From Candidatus Poseidoniaceae archaeon (GTDB lineage: Archaea > Thermoplasmatota > Poseidoniia > Poseidoniales > Poseidoniaceae): DNA of 22,742 bases. The translations under genes and the position numbers were made by a program. Positions 7,464-14,445 of this stretch are shown here, in pieces; position 1 is the first letter of the stretch, and every line of letters begins with the position of its first letter. The stretch spans positions 1-22,742 of the forward strand of contig JAKURJ010000012.1 of the NCBI GenBank assembly GCA_022452125.1. The letters run 5' to 3'. The notes below the pieces were generated by a model, which was not told the origin of the DNA, did not search any database, and saw only the letters and a list, made by a program, of their open reading frames with translations.

Positions 7464-8171
7464 ATGAACCTAGCCCATACTCGACCCTATATGTTCGGTT
7501 CCGGTAAAGGTCCATCTCCGCCAGCAGGAGCATGTCCAGGTTGGCTAATGACAGCAGTAGCCCCATGGGGCGAAAATGCAGAAGATGCATATGATCAAGG
7601 ATTAGTTGAAATGGGTCTCGGTGACTCAAGATTGATTGAAGTTCAAGGTGCTTTCTTGCCCATGGGCTTTGAGGCAACTCCGCCTCAACCTCTTCCTATG
7701 GGTTCGTTGGTTGAATGTCACTTGGCAACATCATATGCATACAATGGTGGAACCGCTTGTGCTGGAGTGGCATGGGCTGCTTGTACAACTCCCGAAGGAG
7801 AAGAATGTGCAATTGTTGCGAAAATCACTACTGAATTAGATTACGAGGAAACCGAATCATTACTCAAGCGAAACCTGCAGAGAAGACTTGCTAGCCGTGA
7901 TTTGGAAGTAGTTTCCTTTGATGTCGCAGTCGATGAAGTAACTGCTGCACAGGAACACTTCGGAGTTGCTATGGCTGCTCTCATTTTACCTGAATCGCTC
8001 AAGATGTCTGGTGGAGGAAATGTTGGAAGAGTCCGCTCTGGTCTAACTCGCCAAGCTACCGATGCTATGGCTAATGCGGCACGTAGAGTCGACACCAAGG
8101 CTCCTGCTGCTCCTGCTATGCGACCAGGCGGCAGAAAACCTTCTGACGGCAGTACCGATTTCTCTCTTTGA
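7464..8171 (+). CDS. Pyruvoyl-dependent arginine decarboxylase homologue lacking the self-cleavage serines
   Basis: A 235-residue protein aligning over residues about 28-165 with archaeal PvlArgDC (PdaD), which makes agmatine from arginine. Anchors are GENAEDAYDQGLVEMGLGDSRLIEV (family GETPLNAFDGALLNAGIGNVNLIRI), LPMGSLV (family LPMGALV) and a late HFGVAMAAL (family LGCAFAAAA). Family enzymes cut between two serines in an I-S-S-I motif to create the pyruvoyl group; here the aligned pair is Gln61-Gly62. The general-acid Glu aligns with Lys120. The comparison uses the Methanocaldococcus jannaschii sequence from memory. The product should therefore not form pyruvoyl and is probably not a decarboxylase of the known type. 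A Pro/Ala/Gly/Arg-rich tail of about 55 residues follows. The start at 7464 has AAGGTG just upstream; the longer upstream frame overlaps the opposing gene. The zinc-ribbon gene follows directly. Confidence 0.75.
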   Translation: MNLAHTRPYMFGSGKGPSPPAGACPGWLMTAVAPWGENAEDAYDQGLVEMGLGDSRLIEVQGAFLPMGFEATPPQPLPMGSLVECHLATSYAYNGGTACAGVAWAACTTPEGEECAIVAKITTELDYEETESLLKRNLQRRLASRDLEVVSFDVAVDEVTAAQEHFGVAMAALILPESLKMSGGGNVGRVRSGLTRQATDAMANAARRVDTKAPAAPAMRPGGRKPSDGSTDFSL

Positions 8172-8180
8172 GGTGAGTAT

Positions 8181-8597
8181 GTGTACACGGTGGTTCGCTG
8201 CCCAAGTTGCGAACGCTGTTGGGGTGTAATGGGGAAAACTCGCAAGTGTCCACATTGTGGAAACATTGCCGGTGATGATTTGCAAATTGTCTCTGTCGTG
8301 GACAATGCTAGTGAACTCCAGCGTGAGGTTGCTATTGCAAACATGCCGGAAAATCTTCGTGACGAAATGCGTCAGAAGCTACCAAAAGCGATAGAAGTGA
8401 ATGAAAATCCTAGTGCAAGCCAATTATTCGCATGCATCCGAATAGCAGCAATTGATGATGTTATTCATCTTGAAAGGCTTGCAGGTGCTTTGCGAGGCAA
8501 GGGTATCTCTGTAGATGCTGAAAACGTAGCAGAGGAAGCTGTTAGCCAAGGATTGCTCATTCGGCAGAATGATGGGACATACCTTCTTCTTGGGTGA
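8181..8597 (+). CDS. Zinc-ribbon protein with C-terminal helical (winged-helix-like) domain
   Basis: A 138-residue protein beginning with a four-cysteine zinc ribbon (Cys7, Cys10, Cys23, Cys26; CPSC and CPHC knuckles) that resembles the short archaeal MYxVVxC zinc-ribbon family (DUF5817-like, from memory). The rest is helical; residues about 82-138 (QLFACIRIAAIDDVIHLERL...GLLIRQNDGTYLLL) read as a small winged-helix-like module ending in a beta wing. A nucleic-acid-binding role is plausible but inferred. It starts at GTG 8181 behind a GAGGTGAG ribosome site that overlaps the stop of the upstream gene; the overlapping ATG at 8179 is in a frame that soon stops. Translational coupling with the decarboxylase homologue is likely. 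Confidence 0.7.
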   Translation: MYTVVRCPSCERCWGVMGKTRKCPHCGNIAGDDLQIVSVVDNASELQREVAIANMPENLRDEMRQKLPKAIEVNENPSASQLFACIRIAAIDDVIHLERLAGALRGKGISVDAENVAEEAVSQGLLIRQNDGTYLLLG

Positions 8598-8633
8598 CAT
8601 TCAAGAAGGGGAACATTTGCGGATGGTTTGGAA

Positions 8634-8711
8634 GGGTTTGTGGGTTAGCTTGGCCTATACTCGGGCGTTTGGGACGCTTGGACCCCAGTTCAAATCTGGG
8701 CAGACCCACCA
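8634..8711 (+). tRNA. tRNA-Pro (anticodon UGG), CCA encoded
   Basis: The acceptor stem GGGTTTG (8634-8640) pairs with CAGACCC (8701-8707), all 7 positions with one G-U. The anticodon stem is 8663-8667 with 8675-8679 and loop TTTGGGA, giving anticodon TGG at 8670-8672. The T arm is CCCAG-TTCAAAT-CTGGG. The D stem is weak (one G-U and a U-U mismatch), but A14, G15, G18-G19 and A21 are in place. Discriminator A8708 is followed by encoded CCA (8709-8711). No clear TATA box sits at -26, so it may be read through from the upstream gene. Confidence 0.93.
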
Positions 8712-8767
8712 TTTCATTCAAACTGTGTAGGCGAAGACTTCACAAAATCAATCTTACTGGGACATAT

Positions 8768-9634
8768 GTGTCTGAAGAAAAATCCCAATCATTAGCAGAC
8801 AAAATAAATGCTACTGGTTCAAAAATTGCGGAGTTAACTTCCAAGGTTTCTGCAAGCACGAAATCTGCTTTATCTAAGACTAATGAAGCTGTAAAAACCG
8901 CAGTTTCAAATTCTAAGGCAAGGGCTGAGGCTAGAAGAGAAGAAAAAGCAAAGAAAGCAAAAGAAGATTTTTCGGCAGAGGGCATCATCGATGATATTCC
9001 TCCAATGGTTACTTTGCCTGAGTTCGAAAATGAAAGAATGGCTATTGTAAGCGAACAAAATGAGAATCAAGTAATGATGCTAGAGCACATGCAAAGATTA
9101 TCAGAAAGAATTGACATACTTGAAAGACGCCACAAGGCGAGATTGGAAGAGTTATTCAGGTCTACTCAAGAAGAGGTAGAAGAAGATGGTCCTGAAGAAG
9201 AAATTATCCCCATCATTGGAACTAGCGCAGCAATGGTTGAAGCGCTACATGTTCTGGGTGTTTCAATCGTTTGGATTGCCATATTAATTGGAATTGACAA
9301 ATATGGAGATGGTAATGACATCGTGTTAGCATCAGTCTACCCGCTAGCGATTTTTTCATGGTCTATTGGAGCATTTTCATGGGCACTGTATTTACTGCAT
9401 AGATTGATGAAATCTGGGATTAGAATTCCATTATTGATTAGACTACAAACATCATTGGCAGTCGGACTAATTACACTCATGGGAGTTATGCTAAATGACG
9501 ATTCTATGGGGACTGTATCCAGTGTTTGGACATGGGGTACTTTGGTTACGATTGTATTGTTGATGGGCAGTAGCATGATTGCCACGGCTTGGCGTTCCAC
9601 AAAAAAATTGGTCACAAACAAATCGGACGATTAG
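8768..9634 (+). CDS. Membrane protein with N-terminal coiled coil and four helices, unknown function
   Basis: A 288-residue protein starting at GTG 8768, 56 bases after the tRNA; the open frame upstream runs through the tRNA and is not coding. Residues 1-65 are Ala/Lys/Ser-rich and helical (ADKINATGSKIAELTSKV..., then an ARREEKAKKAKED stretch). A second helix, rich in Glu and Arg, covers about 100-145 (EHMQRLSERIDILERRH). Four hydrophobic helices follow in the C-terminal half: around ALHVLGVSIVWIAILIGI, VYPLAIFSWSIGAFSWALYLL, SLAVGLITLMGVML and WGTLVTIVLLMGSSMIATAW. The topology suggests a membrane anchor presenting a cytoplasmic coiled coil. I recognise no family. The last four bases overlap the convergent parvulin gene. 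Confidence 0.7.
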   Translation: MSEEKSQSLADKINATGSKIAELTSKVSASTKSALSKTNEAVKTAVSNSKARAEARREEKAKKAKEDFSAEGIIDDIPPMVTLPEFENERMAIVSEQNENQVMMLEHMQRLSERIDILERRHKARLEELFRSTQEEVEEDGPEEEIIPIIGTSAAMVEALHVLGVSIVWIAILIGIDKYGDGNDIVLASVYPLAIFSWSIGAFSWALYLLHRLMKSGIRIPLLIRLQTSLAVGLITLMGVMLNDDSMGTVSSVWTWGTLVTIVLLMGSSMIATAWRSTKKLVTNKSDD

Positions 9635-9936
9635 TCATCGCGAGAATGCACCCAAATCAGGTGGAAGCCAAACCGGGTTTTGATGAAGCAATCACATTGG
9701 TCCAACTCTTGCGCCCAAACTTGTTTTGAGAAAGCCGGATCCATCTGCCTTTCATGGAACTCTCCCAAGTCTCCTTTCTTTTCTGAAGTAGGACATTTGG
9801 AATAATCTCTAGCCATTTTTTTGAACATTTTCAGTGGTTTTCTAGCGTTAGTAATCTCATTCAAGATTGCCTGTGCCTCGGCCTTGGAGCCAACTAGAAT
9901 ATGTCTGGCGTGAGCATATCTACCTCGCATTCTCAT
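9631..9936 (-). CDS. Parvulin-type peptidyl-prolyl cis-trans isomerase, single domain
   Basis: A 101-residue stand-alone rotamase. It has the parvulin start AHARHILVGSKAEAQAIL, the FKKMARDYSKCPTSEKKGDLGEF core and the closing FIKTRFGFHLIWV strand, with the family's two histidines near both ends. No signal peptide is present, so it acts in the cytoplasm, unlike the secreted foldases of this family. The GAGGG ribosome site at 9943-9947 is 6 bases from ATG 9936 but directly adjoins ATG 9942, so I prefer 9936. The start lies inside the 3' end of the upstream glycosyltransferase gene (17-base overlap), implying coupled translation. Its stop overlaps the convergent membrane protein gene. Confidence 0.92.
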   Translation of the reverse strand: MRMRGRYAHARHILVGSKAEAQAILNEITNARKPLKMFKKMARDYSKCPTSEKKGDLGEFHERQMDPAFSKQVWAQELDQCDCFIKTRFGFHLIWVHSRDD

Positions 9937-10762
9937 TGACATCCCTCATAATTTGTGAAACGTGTATTCTGTCACTCAAGTGAGTAACTACAAACAAAAG
10001 AGGATTGTAAACCCAACCTGCAATGTATGTCACCCATGTAATTACTATTGGCAGACTTGGATTATTTAGTGTATTTCTAATAATTCTAGAGTGTAATCCA
10101 ATCAATAGCATGACTGCAACTTTAGGCAAAAAAGAGGATATCCTGATGCCACTTTTTTGCCCTTCGTATATTGCTCTTACAGGCACGTGAGAGATTCGCC
10201 ATCCCTTTTCTGAAAGTGCCATTAGCCACCAGTTTGGATATCCGTATCCCTTCCAAGAGCGCTCCCAATTCCAGGATTCCAGTACCTCGCTGCTGGTTGC
10301 AGTATAGCCGCACTGGGGGTCTCTGATAGTCTGTCCACAAGCGAGGGTCGTTAATATTGACAAGATGAAGGTTCCAATTCGCCTGTAAAGCGGCATTTTC
10401 CCTGCTCTATCCAACCTCTCTCCTTTGGAATGGTGAGCTTGGCGATTAACTATTGGAGTAATCAAGGATTCCATATCATCAGGGTCCATCTGGCCATCGC
10501 CAGCCATAACTACAGAAATGAACTCAGAATCCATGACTTCCAGCAATCGTCTATGTCCATGATCTATCGCTGAACCTACACCTTCGCCCTCCAGCCTTAC
10601 TACATCAGCATCTCCTGCCAATTCGCCGGTTCCGTCACTTGAACCGTCATCAACAACAACTACTTTATCGACAAATGAAGGGATTCCTGAAAGAACACCG
10701 GCTAAATGTTCTACTTCATTTCTTGCAGGGATGACAACACCGATGCTCATCCCTTGGTACAT
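9920..10762 (-). CDS. Family 2 glycosyltransferase, dolichyl-phosphate-sugar-synthase-like, membrane bound
   Basis: A 280-residue GT-A fold enzyme. The N-terminal SIGVVIPARNE strand, the VVVVDDGSSDGT nucleotide-sugar loop, a GDGQMDPDD metal-binding segment (in place of the usual DADGQ) and a RDPQCGYTATSSEVL acceptor-loop segment are all present. One or two membrane helices near the C-terminus (VAVMLLIGLHSRII and PIVITWVTYIAGWVYNPLLFVV) would hold it at the membrane. Such enzymes load sugars onto polyprenyl phosphates for glycoprotein or surface glycan assembly; the sugar is not predictable. The start is uncertain between 10810, 10762 and 10750; 10762 is a compromise that keeps the divergent promoter space. 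It overlaps the parvulin gene and diverges from the thioredoxin-fold lipoprotein. Confidence 0.9.
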   Translation of the reverse strand: MYQGMSIGVVIPARNEVEHLAGVLSGIPSFVDKVVVVDDGSSDGTGELAGDADVVRLEGEGVGSAIDHGHRRLLEVMDSEFISVVMAGDGQMDPDDMESLITPIVNRQAHHSKGERLDRAGKMPLYRRIGTFILSILTTLACGQTIRDPQCGYTATSSEVLESWNWERSWKGYGYPNWWLMALSEKGWRISHVPVRAIYEGQKSGIRISSFLPKVAVMLLIGLHSRIIRNTLNNPSLPIVITWVTYIAGWVYNPLLFVVTHLSDRIHVSQIMRDVNENAR

Positions 10763-10842
10763 AGTGCTGCGAGGCGGAATCGCATGATAACTTAATGCTT
10801 TGAGAAACAAATCTTCAAAAGAAATTGTGGAAATTTTATTAC

Positions 10843-11439
10843 ATGTTCAAGCACGCTACGTGGTTTCTGTTTGCGTTACTTTTGATTTTACCAGGATGTA
10901 CCGCTCCTGCGGTGGTTGAAGACGTCGAATCTGATGAATTAGAGATCCCAGAGCGTCTCAATATTGTTGCAGCAACAGCATACAGAGAGATTGACCGTGT
11001 CGAAACAATGGATTTGCTGTCGGATGCAAATGGCGAGAACACCATGATTCTGTGGGTCTCAACCGGCTGCAGCGGGTGCCATGATTGGACAGAAAAGATC
11101 GCAGATGAGATGAGAAATGGGAATATTTCAAACGATACCAGAATTGTCACAATCCACAGATATCCTTCGTTCGAATCACGTGAAGATGTCATTGAAGTCT
11201 ATGCATCAAGTAATAGTTCAACAGAATCACTCTGGCCAGTTCTGATTCCGGCTGAAGGACAGCCTGCTATCGATGTAGACAAAAATAAAGAAACAGAATT
11301 CGATTATTCCACGGCTTTTGAAACTCCTGCTACACCTTCGTTTACTATCCTAGATGGTGAAGGAAATACGCTTTGGAAAAATAAGGCGTATTGGTACAAT
11401 AGTAGCGTATTGTCTGAAGCACTAGAAATCCTAGACTGA
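10843..11439 (+). CDS. Thioredoxin-fold lipoprotein (TlpA/ResA-like)
   Basis: A 198-residue protein with a lipoprotein signal (hydrophobic core WFLFALLLILPG, then Cys19 in LPGC) and an acidic linker, followed by a thioredoxin-like fold. The active-site motif is WVSTGCSGCHDW with Cys76 and Cys79 as a CxxC pair, and a later TPSFTILDGEGNTLW strand carries the cis-Pro and turn seen in TlpA/ResA proteins. It should be tethered outside the membrane and act as a disulfide reductase or oxidase on exported proteins; direction and partner are unknown. ATG 10843 gives a normal lipoprotein leader; a TTG at 10825 is the only longer start. An 85-base gap with two palindromes separates it from the next gene. 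Confidence 0.85.
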   Translation: MFKHATWFLFALLLILPGCTAPAVVEDVESDELEIPERLNIVAATAYREIDRVETMDLLSDANGENTMILWVSTGCSGCHDWTEKIADEMRNGNISNDTRIVTIHRYPSFESREDVIEVYASSNSSTESLWPVLIPAEGQPAIDVDKNKETEFDYSTAFETPATPSFTILDGEGNTLWKNKAYWYNSSVLSEALEILD

Positions 11440-11467
11440 CGGCAGAGAACTGTACTCCTCAAAAACC

Positions 11468-11501
11468 GTATCTGATACAATAATCAGCCATGAACTTCAT
11501 G
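11468..11501. promoter_or_regulatory. Pair of short interrupted palindromes, possible operator
   Basis: The 85-base gap between the thioredoxin-fold gene and the next gene holds GTATC-T-GATAC (11468-11478) and CATGAA-C-TTCATG (11489-11501). Both are perfect inverted repeats around a single base, and their centres are 22 bases apart, about two helical turns. They lie 24 to 57 bases before the ATG at 11525. No regulator is identified. Confidence 0.35.
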
Positions 11502-11524
11502 ACTTAGAAGAATACCGGCAGTGC

Positions 11525-12349
11525 ATGGAGTCCTTGCGAATCGTGTTGATGGGTAAGAACTTCGAGTTGCGATTGGTTTCACTTGTTGTTCGTGCACGAG
11601 AGTTGGGCGGCGAAGTAATCTTGCTAGATTTAGGAAGTAGTGACGAAACTATCCAAATGGCTGGTAAAGTCGAATGTAGAGTGATTAATCATCAAGGAGA
11701 TACTCTTGTACCAACCTTAGCCAAAGAATTACTCGATGAGAATTACGAAGGTTCTACTCTATTGATTCATGTTAACAATCGGTTCAAACTTCGGGATATG
11801 CCTTTGCTAGTGAACAGAGCAAGAGAGAACTGGGACGTGCACATGTCTTTCATTAGTGAGGAAACCGATAACTCCAATCCTCAAGAAATAATATATTCAG
11901 ACGCTGAGGTTTCCCATTTGGCGGCCTCAAATTCAGGTTTGCGTGCCTTATCTGAATCATCATCTGAAGATACACCTCTTGGATTGGATGAAGGTTTACG
12001 TGTGCGTGTGCTTCACTCCAAACCAGCACCTAAGGTCCAGCAAAGAGAATCACTTGCAACTGCGTCAAAGTTTGCCCAACTATTCTATTGGATGTTAGAA
12101 TCTCGACATCCTCTACTATTGTTTGGGATTCCAGGAATTGTTCTCTTCATCGTTGGCTACAAATTGTCAGGTGATGTTCTCGACACTTTTAGCGAGTGGA
12201 ATGAAACGAGCGTCGGTGTGGGATTAGCTGTTATTGCTGTGACCTTGATGGGATTATTTGCGATGATGGTCGGACTTATCCTCTACATAATGGGTAAACA
12301 GGTCAAACAAATCCAGGCTCAATATAATCACTGGCCGAAAGACGAATGA
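11525..12349 (+). CDS. Degenerate glycosyltransferase-2-like membrane protein
   Basis: A 274-residue protein. The first ~110 residues keep the outline of a GT-A fold: VILLDLGSSDETIQMA stands where active enzymes have VVDDGSSDGT, and LLIHVNNRFKLRDMP stands where they have a DADGQH-type metal site. The acidic metal ligands of that site are absent, so I infer no sugar transfer of the usual kind. A charged Ser/Glu-rich linker follows, then two membrane helices (PLLLFGIPGIVLFIVGYKL and VGLAVIAVTLMGLFAMMVGLILYIM) in the arrangement found at the C-terminus of many archaeal family 2 glycosyltransferases. The relationship is by eye. The gene sits between the thioredoxin-fold lipoprotein and a HAD phosphatase on the same strand, and an apparently complete family 2 enzyme is transcribed away nearby. 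Confidence 0.6.
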   Translation: MESLRIVLMGKNFELRLVSLVVRARELGGEVILLDLGSSDETIQMAGKVECRVINHQGDTLVPTLAKELLDENYEGSTLLIHVNNRFKLRDMPLLVNRARENWDVHMSFISEETDNSNPQEIIYSDAEVSHLAASNSGLRALSESSSEDTPLGLDEGLRVRVLHSKPAPKVQQRESLATASKFAQLFYWMLESRHPLLLFGIPGIVLFIVGYKLSGDVLDTFSEWNETSVGVGLAVIAVTLMGLFAMMVGLILYIMGKQVKQIQAQYNHWPKDE

Positions 12350-12358
12350 GTTGATTTA

Positions 12359-13072
12359 ATGCAATATTTGGTTTGTTTTGACATGGATAGGGTCCTTGTT
12401 GACCATATGTCGACTTGGCAGTATGTCTATGACAGGCTTGAGATTTCCAATGAAGAAGCCTTCAATCTATACAATCAAGGGAAATTAGACGAATGGGATT
12501 GGCTAAAGATGGACTTGGCTATGATAAAGGCAGCATATCCTGGAATTACTGACCAAAAAATGAGGGAATTATGCCAAAGGACTCCACTAATGCAGGGAAT
12601 GAAAGAATGCCTTCAATGGATTTTAGATGAGGGTCATGAAATAGCAATTATCAGCGGTGGCATGCAGGAAACAGCAAGGGATATCGCCTGCATGTTTCCT
12701 AGCAATAAGCCTTGGAAGAGGCGTTGGGGTGGAATAAATCGACATCGCGGATGCGACACCAAGTTCCACGTTTTCACAAATGGCTGGTTGGAAAGAAATG
12801 ATGGCTCAATCGACGATTTTGGCAGATATCAAGTTCAGATGAACGGCAAGGGTTCTATTGTGAGGATGCTGCAAAGGCGTCTCGATATTCCAAAAGAGCG
12901 AACGATTTCTATCGGGGATAGTGCTGGTGACATTGGTATGTTCCAGCAGAGTGAGTTGTCAATTTGTTTTAACCCGTGGGACGAGAAACCTGTAGCAGTA
13001 GCCAAGAAAACCATCAGAAGCCGCAACTTGATAGATGTCCTACATGTAATCAAGAAGCACATCAAGGAGTAA
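12359..13072 (+). CDS. HAD-superfamily phosphatase, phosphoserine phosphatase-like
   Basis: A 237-residue cytoplasmic hydrolase with the four HAD motifs: CFDMDRVLVD (motif I; Asp8 nucleophile and Asp10 acid, with Arg where many members have Gly), AIISGG (motif II), the Lys in MNGKGSIV (motif III) and IGDSAGDIGMF (motif IV). The helical cap between motifs I and II (STWQYVYDRLEISNEEAFNLY...) is of the C1 type used by phosphoserine phosphatases and related small-molecule phosphatases. The substrate cannot be told from sequence; serine biosynthesis is one possibility. It begins 9 bases after the preceding gene, so the two are probably co-transcribed. Its 3' end overlaps asnS by 11 bases on the opposite strand. 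Confidence 0.85.
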   Translation: MQYLVCFDMDRVLVDHMSTWQYVYDRLEISNEEAFNLYNQGKLDEWDWLKMDLAMIKAAYPGITDQKMRELCQRTPLMQGMKECLQWILDEGHEIAIISGGMQETARDIACMFPSNKPWKRRWGGINRHRGCDTKFHVFTNGWLERNDGSIDDFGRYQVQMNGKGSIVRMLQRRLDIPKERTISIGDSAGDIGMFQQSELSICFNPWDEKPVAVAKKTIRSRNLIDVLHVIKKHIKE

Positions 13073-14393
13073 CTCTTCTTGAATCTCTAGGGAATGGAAT
13101 AACCTCTCTGATGTGATCTGCACCAGAGAGCCATGAGCATACTCTGTCCACTCCTAATCCGAATCCACCGTGAGGTACTCCTCCGTAGGTTCGAGTGTCA
13201 ATGTAGAATTGGTAAGGCTCTCTTGGAACGCCCTCTTCGTCAATTCTTGCTAGAATCTCTTCTTCTGACCAAGTCCTTTCTCCGCCGCCAATGATTTCTC
13301 CGTATCCTTCAGGAGCTAAAAGGTCGTGACATAGAACGTAGTTTCCGTCATCAGGGTCGACTCGGTGATAGAACGGTTTTGCGAGCTTTGGGTAGTGAGT
13401 TAGGAAGTGTGGAACTTCGAAATCTTGGGTCAAAACTTTTTCTTTGGAATAATCCAAATCTTGTCCCCACTCGATTTCAACACCCATGCCTTGCAGTGTT
13501 TCTACCGCTTCGTCGTAACGCATTCTTGGATAGGGGTTGTCTGCATATCTTGCTAAGAGATCTAGGTCTCTATCTATACTGCTAAGTTCGCTCTCTCGCT
13601 CTTCTAGGACGGTCTTTGCAATGTGTCTCACTAGGCCTTCTCCATGTGACATAATTTCAGCGTTCGAGGCCCATGCAACTTCCATTTCAGCATGCCAGAA
13701 CTCTGTCAAATGTCGCCGAGTCCTGCTCTTTTCAGCACGGAATGAAGGTGCGATTGTGTACAATCTTTCCAATGCAGGCATTGCTGCTTCGGCATATAGT
13801 TGCCATGATTGAGTCAAGTATGCTTTGCGTCCAAAGTATGGGACTTCGAATAGCGTAGAGCCTCCTTCAACAGCACCTGCAACAAAGTTTGGTGCTTGGT
13901 ATTCGGTGAAGTCTCTGCCACGGAAATAGGAATGAATTGCTCCAAATACGCTGGAGCGGATTTTCAACATGTCAGTCATTCTACCTGTTCGCAGGTAAAG
14001 GTGTCTGTTGTCGAGTAGGAATTCAGTTTCTCCACCATCAGCAGCTTCCATGGCGGATTCTGTAATTGGGAACGGAGTTTCGGCTCTAACGGCGCCAATA
14101 ACTTCTGCACTTGTCACAATCAACTCATGACCACCTGGTGCTCTTTCGTCGACATTCACGGTTCCCTTGAGAATCAGAGATGCTTCAATCAATGCTCCTT
14201 TGAGTGATTCAAATGACTCATCACCTATTGCATCGCGCTTGGCCACACACTGGATTGTGCCTGTTGAGTCTCTTAGTACAACGAATCTGATTTTATTTGA
14301 ACCACGAGACCTCTTAATCCAACCTTTCAATTCAACTTCGGCGCCATCGTGTGCGCCAGCCTGGACATCTCCAATCCAGAACTCCTTCGCCAT
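13062..14393 (-). CDS. asnS: Asparaginyl-tRNA synthetase
   Basis: Class IIb aminoacyl-tRNA synthetase, 443 residues. The N-terminal OB-fold anticodon-binding domain (VELKGWIKRSRGSNKIRFVVLRD...) is followed by the catalytic domain with motif 2 FRAEKSRTRRHLTEFWHAEME and motif 3 GGFGLGVDRVCSWL. EFWHAE fits AsnRS, whereas AspRS normally reads NEF-x-x-x-D at this place. EIIGGGER, PHGGFGLG and the IPFPRDSRRVTP ending also agree. The ATG at 14393 gives MAKEFWIGD, a normal start; the frame is open further upstream but runs into the neighbouring gene in another frame. Direct AsnRS means this organism need not rely on the amidotransferase route for Asn-tRNA, though that is inference. Confidence 0.9.
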   Translation of the reverse strand: MAKEFWIGDVQAGAHDGAEVELKGWIKRSRGSNKIRFVVLRDSTGTIQCVAKRDAIGDESFESLKGALIEASLILKGTVNVDERAPGGHELIVTSAEVIGAVRAETPFPITESAMEAADGGETEFLLDNRHLYLRTGRMTDMLKIRSSVFGAIHSYFRGRDFTEYQAPNFVAGAVEGGSTLFEVPYFGRKAYLTQSWQLYAEAAMPALERLYTIAPSFRAEKSRTRRHLTEFWHAEMEVAWASNAEIMSHGEGLVRHIAKTVLEERESELSSIDRDLDLLARYADNPYPRMRYDEAVETLQGMGVEIEWGQDLDYSKEKVLTQDFEVPHFLTHYPKLAKPFYHRVDPDDGNYVLCHDLLAPEGYGEIIGGGERTWSEEEILARIDEEGVPREPYQFYIDTRTYGGVPHGGFGLGVDRVCSWLSGADHIREVIPFPRDSRRVTP

Positions 14394-14445
14394 GTTAGTG
14401 CGTGAAAGGCATTGTGCTTGAATGCCACGCTTGTTAGATAGCACC

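Noticed and set aside
7841..8344. A 167-codon minus-strand open frame
   Set aside because: It is antisense to the decarboxylase homologue and zinc-ribbon genes and shows only low-complexity Ser/Arg-rich translation.
8594..8767. N-terminal extension of the coiled-coil membrane protein
   Set aside because: This part of the frame reads through the tRNA-Pro gene, so the real start is later (GTG 8768).
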